Shown here piece by piece: positions 1 to 5,300 of a stretch of 5,381 bases of DNA. The notes below the pieces were generated by a model, which had not been told where the DNA came from, searched no databases, and was given only the letters and a program-made list of their open reading frames with translations. The DNA lies in NCBI GenBank assembly GCA_027592155.1, contig JAQCKY010000211.1, positions 1 through 5,381 of the forward strand, read 5' to 3'. Positions within the stretch are counted from its first letter, which is position 1, and each line of letters starts with the position of its first letter. A program made the translations under genes and the position numbers. The stretch comes from Pseudomonadota bacterium (lineage in GTDB: Bacteria > Pseudomonadota > Alphaproteobacteria > Rhodospirillales > UBA2165).

Positions 1-162
1 GGCATGGAAGAACGCGGCATATTTTCCTAGGAGGTCGAAACCGAGATCAATGGCCGCGCCGTCCCGCTCCGCATCTCGGTCGACACCATCAACGCCGATG
101 ACGGCGCCGGGCTCTATATCGTCGAATGCCAGAACATCTCCAAGGAGCGTGAGTCCCAATAC
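1..162 (+). pseudogene. PAS-like sensor domain remnant upstream of the adenylate cyclase, with in-frame amber stop at 28-30
   Basis: Reading frame 1 carries coding-like sequence from the first base straight into the cyclase gene: GMEERGIFS, then TAG, then EVETEINGRAVPLRISV and a segment ending YIVECQNISKERE. The EVE-x-x-x-NGR-x-VP-x-R-x-SV pattern followed by a strand ending in '(D/N)IS-x-x-(K/R)-(E/R)' is typical of the last strands of a PAS domain, which senses a ligand or redox state and passes the signal to a C-terminal output domain. Only the PAS tail is in the window. The only interruption is TAG at 28-30; one C-to-T change from CAG (Gln) would explain it, because flanking residues on both sides fit the same domain. 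No ATG, GTG or TTG in this frame lies between the stop and 163. It is either a true nonsense mutation or a base error; the sequence alone cannot decide. Confidence 0.6.
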
Positions 163-852
163 ATGCTGGATTCCTATTCCCAACTCGCCGAGAAGAACGC
201 CAAGGATCTGCAAAAAGAAAAAGAGCGGGTCGAGCGGCTCCTGCTCAACGTCATGCCCAAGCAGGTCTATGAGGAACTGAAAGACTACGGCACCACGACG
301 CCGCAGCGCTTCGATAACGCCTCAATCTTGATGCTCGATTTCGTGCGCTTCACCGATATGGCGATTTCACAAGATCCAAGTTCACTGGTCTCGGAGCTCA
401 ACGACATCTTTTCCGCCTTCGACCGGATCGTGGAAATGTTCGGCTGCGAGCGCATCCGCACCATGGGCGATTCCTATATGGCGGTATCGGGCATTCCCGA
501 GGCATCCACCGATCATGCCAAAAATGTCGCCAAGGTCGCGCTGCGTATGCGGCGCTATCTGGAAAAGCGCAACGGTGCCCATTCCGAGCAATGGCGCGCC
601 CGCATCGGCATCAATAGCGGCCCCGTCATCGGCTCCCTGGTCGGCATCCAGAAATATGTCTATGACCTGTTCGGCCCCGGCGTGAATCTCGCCGCCCGCA
701 TGGAAACCCTCTCCGAGCCCATGCGCATCACGCTCAACGAAAATACCCGCGAATCGATCCGCGACGATTTCGTTTTCACCGAGCGCGAAAAAGTCGACGT
801 CAAAGGCTTCGGCCCGATGCAGCTCTATTTCCTGGAAAGCGAAGTGGCGTAA
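163..852 (+). CDS. Class III adenylate cyclase catalytic domain (C-terminal part of a PAS-cyclase)
   Basis: Predicted to convert ATP to cyclic AMP in the cytoplasm as the output domain of a sensor protein. Residues 7-40 form a charged coupling helix ending in LLLNVMPKQVYEELK, the usual lead-in to class III cyclase domains. Visible active-site residues are the two metal-binding aspartates D59 (LDFVRFT) and D103 (TMGDSYMAVSG), the adenine-selecting aspartate D168 (YDLFG), and the transition-state residues N175 and R179 (VNLAARMET). The second purine-selecting position, usually Lys in adenylate and Glu in guanylate cyclases, is R99 (RIRTMGD). The start at 163 is simply the first in-frame start after the amber codon at 28-30; AAGGAG at 142-147 lies 15 bases upstream, poor spacing, so this is probably not the native start and the intact protein would extend beyond the window's left edge. 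It converges on the GNAT pseudogene, 23 bases away. Family call is confident; ATP over GTP is inferred from D168. Confidence 0.88.
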   Translation: MLDSYSQLAEKNAKDLQKEKERVERLLLNVMPKQVYEELKDYGTTTPQRFDNASILMLDFVRFTDMAISQDPSSLVSELNDIFSAFDRIVEMFGCERIRTMGDSYMAVSGIPEASTDHAKNVAKVALRMRRYLEKRNGAHSEQWRARIGINSGPVIGSLVGIQKYVYDLFGPGVNLAARMETLSEPMRITLNENTRESIRDDFVFTEREKVDVKGFGPMQLYFLESEVA

Positions 853-875
853 GCGAAAAGACGTCGCCGTTCGAA

Positions 876-1393
876 TTATACCAGCCAAAGTTCCGGCTGA
901 TTCAACACGTCGCAGCAAACGATCGTTCCCTGAACCGGGCCCAAAACATCAGGCTTGAGGGCCTGAACCATCCAGGCGTCTGCATATTCCGCGGGGATCG
1001 GGTGTGGCGCCCATAATATTTGGGATCGCCCAACACAAAAACCAGATCGACGCCGATGTCGGAGAGATGCTGCAACCCGGCCTCGATCAGCATTCCGCCG
1101 ACCCCCCGCCGCTGAAATTCGGGCCGCACGGCGAGAGGGGCCAGAATGGCCATCACACAACCGCCTTCCAGCTCCCGCAGATGCACCGCCGAAAACAGGA
1201 TATGCCCGACGGGTTGCGCGTCAGAGGCGGCAAGCAGGGACAATACCGGCCGGGCCGTTGGATCGGCGAGGATTTCCGCCACCAGATCGGGCTCGATGTC
1301 CGACCCGAACGCCGCCCGGTGGATGGCCTGGACGGCCGCCAGATCGGCCGCTTCGGCCATCCGGATATGGAATTTTTCGTCCGCGGTTGCCAT
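876..1393 (-). pseudogene. GNAT-family N-acetyltransferase (YhbS-like), frameshifted with internal deletion
   Basis: The intact gene would transfer an acetyl group from acetyl-CoA to an unidentified amine. From ATG at 1393 (MATADEKFHIRMAEAADL) the frame gives a normal GNAT N-terminus, the strand ILAPLAVRPEF and the acetyl-CoA-binding motif A QRRGVGGMLIEAGL, then FVLGDPKYYGRH. In YhbS-type proteins (COG3153) this is followed by an almost invariant GF and a roughly 20-residue loop before an A-(F/W)-x-V-x-x-L strand. Here the first frame turns to unrelated sequence and stops at 902, while another frame supplies the missing C-terminus, PIPAEYADAWMVQALKP to PELWLV, ending in TAA at 878-876. The break lies near 1000-1012. 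Only 29 bases separate the Arg codon from the AW codons, against about 60 expected from YhbS, so about 31 bases appear lost. The start follows the upstream hydrolase stop by 2 bases with no well-spaced ribosome binding site, suggesting translational coupling. Confidence 0.85.
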
Positions 1394-1395
1394 CC

Positions 1396-2172
1396 TCAAT
1401 CGTCGAAGATCGCCACCGCGCGGGTCCAACCGGCGGAGGCGCCGCGGATTTTGACGGGGAAGCAGGAGATCATGAAACCGTCGCCGGGGAGCTCGTCCAG
1501 GTGGTGGAGTTTTTCCAGATGGCAATAGCCGATCTCGCGGCCCGCCTTGTGACCTTCCCAGATGAGAGAGGCATCGCCGCTGTCGGCATATTTATCCTTG
1601 GTGTGCACAAAGGGGGCATCCCAGCTCCAGGCGTCGGTGCCAGTAACGCGGACGCCGCGCTCCAGCAGATACAATGTGGCTTCCCGGCCCATGCCGCAGC
1701 CCGATGAGACATAATGGTCGGTGCCGTAAGCCGCGCCGGCACCGGTGTTGACCACCACGATCTCCATCGGCTGCAGTTCGTGGCCGATGCGCTTTAGCTC
1801 GGCCTCGACATCGTCGGGCTGGACCAAATAGCCGTCCTCGAAGCCGCTGAAATCCAGCTTCACGCCGGGGTTGAAGCACCAGTCCAGCGGCACCTCGTCG
1901 ATGGTGATCGCGCGCTCGCCCTTGTTCATGGTCGAATGGAAATGATAGGGCGCATCCAAATGAGTGCCGTTATGGGTCATCAAGCGGATCCATTCGATCG
2001 CCCAGCCCTCGCCGTCGGGCAGGTCGCTTTCCTTGAGCCCTGGGAAGAATTTTGCGACATCCGACGCCGTATCCTCATGGGTGAAATATTCGATCTTGGG
2101 CTCATAACCGGGTGGGTCCGAGACCACGTCGTTTTCCAGATGCATGGAGATGTCTACGATGCGCCGCGCCAT
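1396..2172 (-). CDS. Cyclase-family metal-dependent hydrolase (kynurenine formamidase / isatin hydrolase-like, PF04199)
   Basis: A 258-residue cytoplasmic hydrolase of the family named 'cyclase', whose characterised members cleave amide bonds, as in N-formylkynurenine (KynB) or the isatin ring, with bound divalent metal. The diagnostic motif is H67-N-G-T-H71-L-D73-A-P75-Y-H77-F, supplying metal ligands and base. H208 and E220 sit 12 residues apart near the C-terminus, the same spacing as the catalytic His/Glu pair of KynB. At 258 residues it is longer than typical KynB (about 210) and closer to isatin hydrolase, with an extended N-terminal segment (residues 25-60). There is no signal peptide. 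The ATG at 2172 is preceded by AGGAT at suitable distance. It is divergent from the dehydrogenase gene across a 212-base control region and is followed after 2 bases by the GNAT pseudogene. The substrate cannot be read from sequence; nothing else in the window belongs to tryptophan breakdown, so kynB is not assigned. Confidence 0.92.
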   Translation of the reverse strand: MARRIVDISMHLENDVVSDPPGYEPKIEYFTHEDTASDVAKFFPGLKESDLPDGEGWAIEWIRLMTHNGTHLDAPYHFHSTMNKGERAITIDEVPLDWCFNPGVKLDFSGFEDGYLVQPDDVEAELKRIGHELQPMEIVVVNTGAGAAYGTDHYVSSGCGMGREATLYLLERGVRVTGTDAWSWDAPFVHTKDKYADSGDASLIWEGHKAGREIGYCHLEKLHHLDELPGDGFMISCFPVKIRGASAGWTRAVAIFDD

Positions 2173-2217
2173 GGTTAAAATCCTATTATGGGTTATTGGT
2201 TGGGTTTGGTTCTGGGC

Positions 2218-2248
2218 GGAACCATGCCGTAAACGGGGCAGCGGTTCC
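2218..2248. repeat. Nested inverted repeat GGAACC...GGTTCC, candidate operator
   Basis: GGAACC at 2218-2223 is the exact reverse complement of GGTTCC at 2243-2248. Inside it lies a second perfect dyad, CCGT (2227-2230) and ACGG (2233-2236), separated by AA. The two dyads are nearly concentric (centres about 2233 and 2231.5). It lies 45-75 bases upstream of the leftward hydrolase start, a fitting place for a regulator site. It could also fold weakly in RNA, but there is no following U tract, so a terminator is unlikely. Confidence 0.4.
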
Positions 2249-2253
2249 AGTCC

Positions 2254-2290
2254 CGGTTACCGTTTGGTCAGCACCTTTACCTCCCGGTAA
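2254..2290. promoter_or_regulatory. Cluster of GGT/ACC dyads, candidate repressor or activator sites
   Basis: Three dyads follow each other: CGGTTACCG (2254-2262), GGTCAGCACC (2266-2275) and TTACC-TCCC-GGTAA (2277-2290), with centres about 12.5-13 bases apart. TTACC also recurs as a direct repeat at 2257 and 2277, exactly 20 bases or about two helical turns apart. The last dyad covers the proposed -35 element of the rightward promoter, as expected for a repressor site. GGT-N3/4-ACC resembles half-sites of FadR/VanR-type GntR regulators, but no regulator gene is in the window, so the protein is unknown. Confidence 0.45.
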
Positions 2291-2303
2291 GAATGGCTAT
2301 AAG
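2276..2303 (+). promoter_or_regulatory. Putative sigma-70-type promoter for the rightward gene run
   Basis: TTTACC (2276-2281) matches TTGACA at four of six positions, and TATAAG (2298-2303) matches TATAAT at five of six, with a 16-base spacer. Transcription would begin near 2310, leaving an untranslated leader of about 75 bases before the ATG at 2385. The -35 hexamer is embedded in the TTACC/GGTAA dyad. The assignment rests on pattern only. Confidence 0.4.
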
Positions 2304-2384
2304 TCTTCTGTAAGAGACACATAAAACAGACCGGCGGGGGGACTTAATTTTCCGCCAGATCGATCGCGCACCCGGGAGAGATTT

Positions 2385-3284
2385 ATGAGCGCTACAAACA
2401 CCGTCGGAGTTGTCGGCCTCGGCATTATGGGGTCGGCGTTTTCCACGCATTTGTTGAAATCCGGCTTTTCCGTCGTCGGGTTCGATGTCCTGGCCGATAA
2501 GCTGGCGCAGTTTGAAACCAAGGGCGGAAAAGTTGTGGGCTCGCCACAGGAGGTCGCCGAAGAGGCCGACATTGTCCTGACATCGCTGCCCAGCGTCGCG
2601 GCGTTTCACGGCGTCTTTTCCGGCGATGACGGGCTGGCCGCGGCGGGCAATGAAAAGCTCATCGTGTTGGAATGTTCGACCCTGACCATCGCCGATAAAA
2701 TAGCCGGACGGGATGCGATTGCCGCGGCCGGCGGCACCGTCCTCGACTGCCCGATCAGCGGCACCGGATCGCAAGCCGCCGCCAAGGATATCTCGGTCTA
2801 TATCTCCGGCGACGAAGACGCCTACAAAACCGTTGTTCCGGTGATCGAGGGCTTTTCCCGCTCCCAGCATTATGTCGGCGAATTCGGGAACGGCAGCAAA
2901 ATGAAATTTGTCGCCAACCATCTGGTCCATATCCACAATGTGGCGACCGCCGAGGCGATGGTCTTGGGCATGAAGGCCGGGCTGGATCCGCAAACGATCT
3001 ATGACGTCATCCGGGACGGCGCGGGAAACTCCCGTATCTTCGAGCTGCGCGGCCCGATGATGGTCAAGAACAACTATGACGCGGTGACGATGAAAATGAG
3101 TGTCTGGCAGAAGGATATGGATGTCATCGGCGACTTCGCCAAGGAAATCGGCAGCCCGACGCCGATGTTCGACGCCGGGGTCGATATCTATCTGAAAGCG
3201 TTGGCGGACGGCCTGGCCGAGAAAGATACCGCCGCGGTGTGCGCCGTGCTGGAAGACATGGCCGGCCTCAAGCGGTCCAGCTAA
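2385..3284 (+). CDS. NAD-dependent beta-hydroxyacid dehydrogenase (3-hydroxyisobutyrate dehydrogenase family)
   Basis: A 299-residue cytoplasmic dehydrogenase, the usual length for this family, which oxidises 3-hydroxyacids (3-hydroxyisobutyrate, 3-hydroxypropionate, tartronate semialdehyde, threonate) or reduces the matching semialdehydes. The N-terminal Rossmann fold shows GLGIMG (11-16) and, after the second strand, D34 in GFDV, which favours NAD over NADP. The substrate loop is D121-C-P-I-S-G-T-G-S-Q; family members usually have SGG here, so T127 is a departure. The catalytic lysine is K174 in GNGSKMKFVAN with N178, and the C-terminal helical domain carries the conserved K243-D pair (WQKDMD). 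GGGAG six bases upstream supports the start. It is the first gene of the rightward run and ends 10 bases before the deacetylase gene. The exact substrate is open; a semialdehyde step of a small-molecule breakdown pathway is the likely role. Confidence 0.92.
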   Translation: MSATNTVGVVGLGIMGSAFSTHLLKSGFSVVGFDVLADKLAQFETKGGKVVGSPQEVAEEADIVLTSLPSVAAFHGVFSGDDGLAAAGNEKLIVLECSTLTIADKIAGRDAIAAAGGTVLDCPISGTGSQAAAKDISVYISGDEDAYKTVVPVIEGFSRSQHYVGEFGNGSKMKFVANHLVHIHNVATAEAMVLGMKAGLDPQTIYDVIRDGAGNSRIFELRGPMMVKNNYDAVTMKMSVWQKDMDVIGDFAKEIGSPTPMFDAGVDIYLKALADGLAEKDTAAVCAVLEDMAGLKRSS

Positions 3285-3294
3285 GGAACCGATC

Positions 3295-4167
3295 ATGGAT
3301 AAAATGAAGGACCGCCTCCCCTATTCGCCGATCGTCGACCGCCCGCCCCTGACCCTGCCCGACGGTAAGCGCATGGCGGTGTGGGTGATCGTCAATGTCG
3401 AGGAATGGGATTCGGCCAAGGCCATGCCCCGCGTCGTGCTGTCGCCGCCGATGGGCGATCCCCTTTTGCCCGATCTGCCCAACTGGGCCTGGCATGAATA
3501 TGGTAACCGGGTCGGCTTTTGGCGTATCCGCGACGCCCTCAAGAAGATCGAAGCCAAAGCCACATTTGCGATGAACGGCGTGATCTTGGAGAGCTACAAA
3601 CCCATTGCCGAAGCCGCGCTGGAAGACGATTGGGAATTCATGGGGCATGGCTTCGTTCAAGGCCCGATGCACCGGCTCGAAAATCAAGCGGAAGCCATCG
3701 GCCAGACGGTCGACGCCATCAAATCTTTCACCGGCAAGCCGCCGCGGGGCTGGGAAAGCCCGGGGCTGACGGAAAATCTCGACACCCTCGATCTGCTGGC
3801 CGAGGCCGGAATCGAATATGTCGCCGATTGGGTGCTGGACGACCAGCCCGTGGTCCTGCAATCCAAATCCGGGCCGGTGATCTCAGTCCCCTACACGGTG
3901 GAGACCAACGACATCACGATGATGGCGCTGCAGCATCATTCGGCGTCTGAATTCCTGCAACGGGGCAAGGATCAGTTCGACCGGCTCTATCAGGAAAGTG
4001 CCGATATCACCCGGGTGATGGCGATTAGCCTACACACCTATATCTCCGGCGTGCCGCACCGCATTTGCTATGTCGAAGAACTGTTTGCCCATATCCGATC
4101 CCATGACGACGTGGCGATCTGGAAGGGTGAGGAAATCATGGACTGGTATAAAAGCCAGACAAATTAG
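3295..4167 (+). CDS. Polysaccharide deacetylase-family protein, PuuE-type (metal-independent allantoinase-like)
   Basis: A 290-residue cytoplasmic protein with a NodB-type barrel fold but the signature of the PuuE branch, whose known member opens the allantoin ring without a metal. The aspartates of NodB motif 1 are replaced by VNVEEWD (E36, E37). It also shows WHEYGNRVG (66-74), NGVILES (94-100), the motif-2 region GHGFVQGPMHR (117-127), PRGWESPG (150-157) and the motif-5 equivalent LHTYISGVPHR (246-256, H247). There is no signal peptide, which argues against a cell-wall deacetylase. AAGGA at 3283-3287 overlaps the preceding stop and sits seven bases from the ATG, supporting this start; a second ATG at 3304 is possible. 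No other purine-catabolism gene is in the window, so puuE is not assigned; related proteins probably hydrolyse other cyclic amides or formyl/acyl amides. Family certain, substrate unknown. Confidence 0.92.
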   Translation: MDKMKDRLPYSPIVDRPPLTLPDGKRMAVWVIVNVEEWDSAKAMPRVVLSPPMGDPLLPDLPNWAWHEYGNRVGFWRIRDALKKIEAKATFAMNGVILESYKPIAEAALEDDWEFMGHGFVQGPMHRLENQAEAIGQTVDAIKSFTGKPPRGWESPGLTENLDTLDLLAEAGIEYVADWVLDDQPVVLQSKSGPVISVPYTVETNDITMMALQHHSASEFLQRGKDQFDRLYQESADITRVMAISLHTYISGVPHRICYVEELFAHIRSHDDVAIWKGEEIMDWYKSQTN

Positions 4168-4193
4168 GGGCCAGACTGGCTAGGGAGAAACTC

Positions 4194-4592
4194 ATGACCA
4201 TTCGGCGCATCGACCCGGACGGGATGTATAAGCCCAACCGGGGCATCTATTCGCAAGTGACCGTCGCGACCGGCAATAAGATCGTTCATGTCGCGGGCAC
4301 CGTGGCGTGGGACGAGAACAACACCATGGTCGGCAAGGACGACATGTCGGCCCAGGTTCAGCAGATCCTGAAAAATATCGATATTTCCCTCAAAGCCGGC
4401 GGCGCGACGCGGGCCGATGTCTATCGCATCCAAGCCTTCACGCCGGACGTCGACCGCTATATCGCCGAAGGTGCCAAACATGTGATCGAGTTTTTCGGCG
4501 ACACCAAACCCGCCTCGACCACCGTCGAGGTTTCCCGCCTGGTCGTTCCCGACTGGCTTATTGAAATCGAGGCAACCGCCGTTATCGGCTGA
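4194..4592 (+). CDS. Rid (YjgF/YER057c/UK114) family protein lacking the RidA catalytic arginine
   Basis: A 132-residue small cytoplasmic protein of the trimeric Rid fold, typical length. It shows HVAGTVAWD (32-40), the helix MSAQVQQILKNIDISLKAGGA with the family's Q...L-N-I pattern (51-71), and the C-terminal signature KPASTTVEVSRL followed by LIEIEA (122-127). In archetypal RidA, which hydrolyses 2-aminoacrylate-type enamines and imines, the signature reads PAR(S/T)-x-VEV with Arg105 binding the substrate carboxylate. Here the aligned residue is S108, so this protein probably belongs to an arginine-less Rid subgroup, whose members sit in catabolic operons and often lack imine deaminase activity. 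GGGAG at 4183-4187 is six bases from the ATG. The gap from the deacetylase gene is 26 bases and contains a GCCAGAC direct repeat (4154-4160 and 4170-4176). The likely job is hydrolysis or isomerisation of a nitrogen-containing intermediate made by its neighbours. Confidence 0.93.
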   Translation: MTIRRIDPDGMYKPNRGIYSQVTVATGNKIVHVAGTVAWDENNTMVGKDDMSAQVQQILKNIDISLKAGGATRADVYRIQAFTPDVDRYIAEGAKHVIEFFGDTKPASTTVEVSRLVVPDWLIEIEATAVIG

Positions 4593-4632
4593 TTGCCGCA
4601 AGCATAAATCCAACGAGGAGTACGAACCCACA

Positions 4633-5274
4633 ATGATTGAACTTCACACCCTCTTCACGCCGAACGGCCGCAAAATCTCGATCATGCTCGAGGAAACCGG
4701 CTTGCCTTACGAAGTGCACAAGATCGATTTCAGCAAGGACGAGCAGCACAGCCCGGAATTCCTGGCGATCAGCCCCAACAACAAGATCCCGGCCATCGTC
4801 GACACGGACAACGGCCTGTCGTTGATGGAATCCGGTGCGATCCTGCTTTATCTCGCGGAAAAAGCCGACATGCTGGCGCCGAAGGACGAACTCGGCCGTT
4901 GGAAAATGATGGAATGGCTGATGTTCCAGATGGCCAGCGTCGGCCCGATGCTCGGCCAGGTTCATACCTTCCGCCGCTACGGCAAAGGCGAAAACAAGGA
5001 AGCGACGGAGCGCTATGACAAAGAGGCCCAGCGCATCTATGGCGTCATGGACAAGCGCCTCGCCGACAACCAGTATTTCCTGGGTGACGACTACTCGATT
5101 GTCGATATCGCGCATTTCCCATGGGTCGGACGCTGGGACTGGCAGGAAGTCGACCTCCATGATTTCCCGAACGTTCTGCGCTGGTACCTGGAAGTCGCCG
5201 CGCGTCCCGCCGTCAAAAGCGGCTGGAACATCCCCGAAAACGATCAACCGCTTCCGATTCCGGAAAGCAAATAA
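4633..5274 (+). CDS. Nu-class glutathione S-transferase (YfcG/YghU-like)
   Basis: A 213-residue cytoplasmic protein with an N-terminal thioredoxin-like domain and a C-terminal helical domain. The start MIELHTLFTPNGRKISIMLE carries the Nu-class T9-P-N11-G motif; YfcG uses the equivalent Thr and Asn, not a catalytic Tyr, Ser or Cys. SPNNKIPAIVD (48-57) holds the cis-proline P53, and E66-S67-G binds the glutathione gamma-glutamyl group. GPMLGQ (104-109) and SIVDIA (155-160, N-capping box) are typical of the class. Characterised Nu enzymes reduce disulfides using glutathione and have weak conjugation activity. The frame is open upstream to TTG at 4561, inside the Rid gene, but the family N-terminus and GAGGAG (4615-4620) favour ATG 4633; the 12-base spacing is slightly long. 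It follows the Rid gene by 40 bases, in the same run. It may detoxify or transform a pathway intermediate, or be a general thiol enzyme. Confidence 0.93.
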   Translation: MIELHTLFTPNGRKISIMLEETGLPYEVHKIDFSKDEQHSPEFLAISPNNKIPAIVDTDNGLSLMESGAILLYLAEKADMLAPKDELGRWKMMEWLMFQMASVGPMLGQVHTFRRYGKGENKEATERYDKEAQRIYGVMDKRLADNQYFLGDDYSIVDIAHFPWVGRWDWQEVDLHDFPNVLRWYLEVAARPAVKSGWNIPENDQPLPIPESK

Positions 5275-5300
5275 GCACCCGAGAACAAAGGAGAAAAAAC

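Larger units (their letters stand above)
2173..2384. promoter_or_regulatory. Divergent intergenic control region
   Basis: This 212-base non-coding stretch separates two divergent start codons, so it must hold promoters for both directions. Its most visible content is a run of GGT and ACC triplets forming dyads between 2218 and 2290 (see separate entries). A promoter can be proposed for the rightward genes; none convincing was found for the leftward pair. Near the rightward start, GGGAG at 2374-2378 is a ribosome binding site six bases from the ATG at 2385. No reading frame with coding character lies in it. Confidence 0.7.

Noticed and set aside
28..30. Programmed readthrough or pyrrolysine at the TAG
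   Set aside because: Nothing supports recoding: no pyrrolysine genes or recoding element are visible, and a Gln-to-stop change or base error is simpler.
50..280. Short plus-strand frame starting at an ATG with AGGAGGT at 30-36 upstream
   Set aside because: It is Ser/Arg/Pro-rich out-of-frame translation of the PAS-cyclase gene with no family resemblance; the Shine-Dalgarno match arises from Glu-Val codons.
853..875. Terminator between the converging cyclase and GNAT genes
   Set aside because: The 23-base gap contains no stable stem followed by a T tract in either direction.
382..918. Long minus-strand open frame opposite the cyclase
   Set aside because: The plus-strand frame encodes a clear cyclase domain; the opposite frame has no recognisable motifs and is a by-product of GC-rich codon use.
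1394..1525. N-terminal extension of the GNAT gene to 1525
   Set aside because: The extra 44 residues are Arg/Pro-rich out-of-frame translation of the upstream hydrolase gene; GNAT homology begins just after the ATG at 1393.
2333..2356. GGCGG/CCGCC hairpin in the leader of the dehydrogenase gene as a riboswitch or attenuator
   Set aside because: A five-base stem with a 14-base loop is expected by chance in GC-rich DNA, and no conserved aptamer or terminator pattern was recognised.
2277..3296. Long minus-strand open frame opposite the dehydrogenase
   Set aside because: The plus-strand protein has every family motif; the antisense frame has none.
4154..4180. GCCAGAC direct repeat and GCCA/TGGC stem between the deacetylase and Rid genes
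   Set aside because: Seven-base repeat and four-base stem are too short to claim a regulatory or mobile element.
4561..4632. Upstream TTG start for the glutathione transferase
   Set aside because: The added 24 residues overlap the Rid gene, lack resemblance to the family N-terminus, and would bypass the GAGGAG ribosome binding site.
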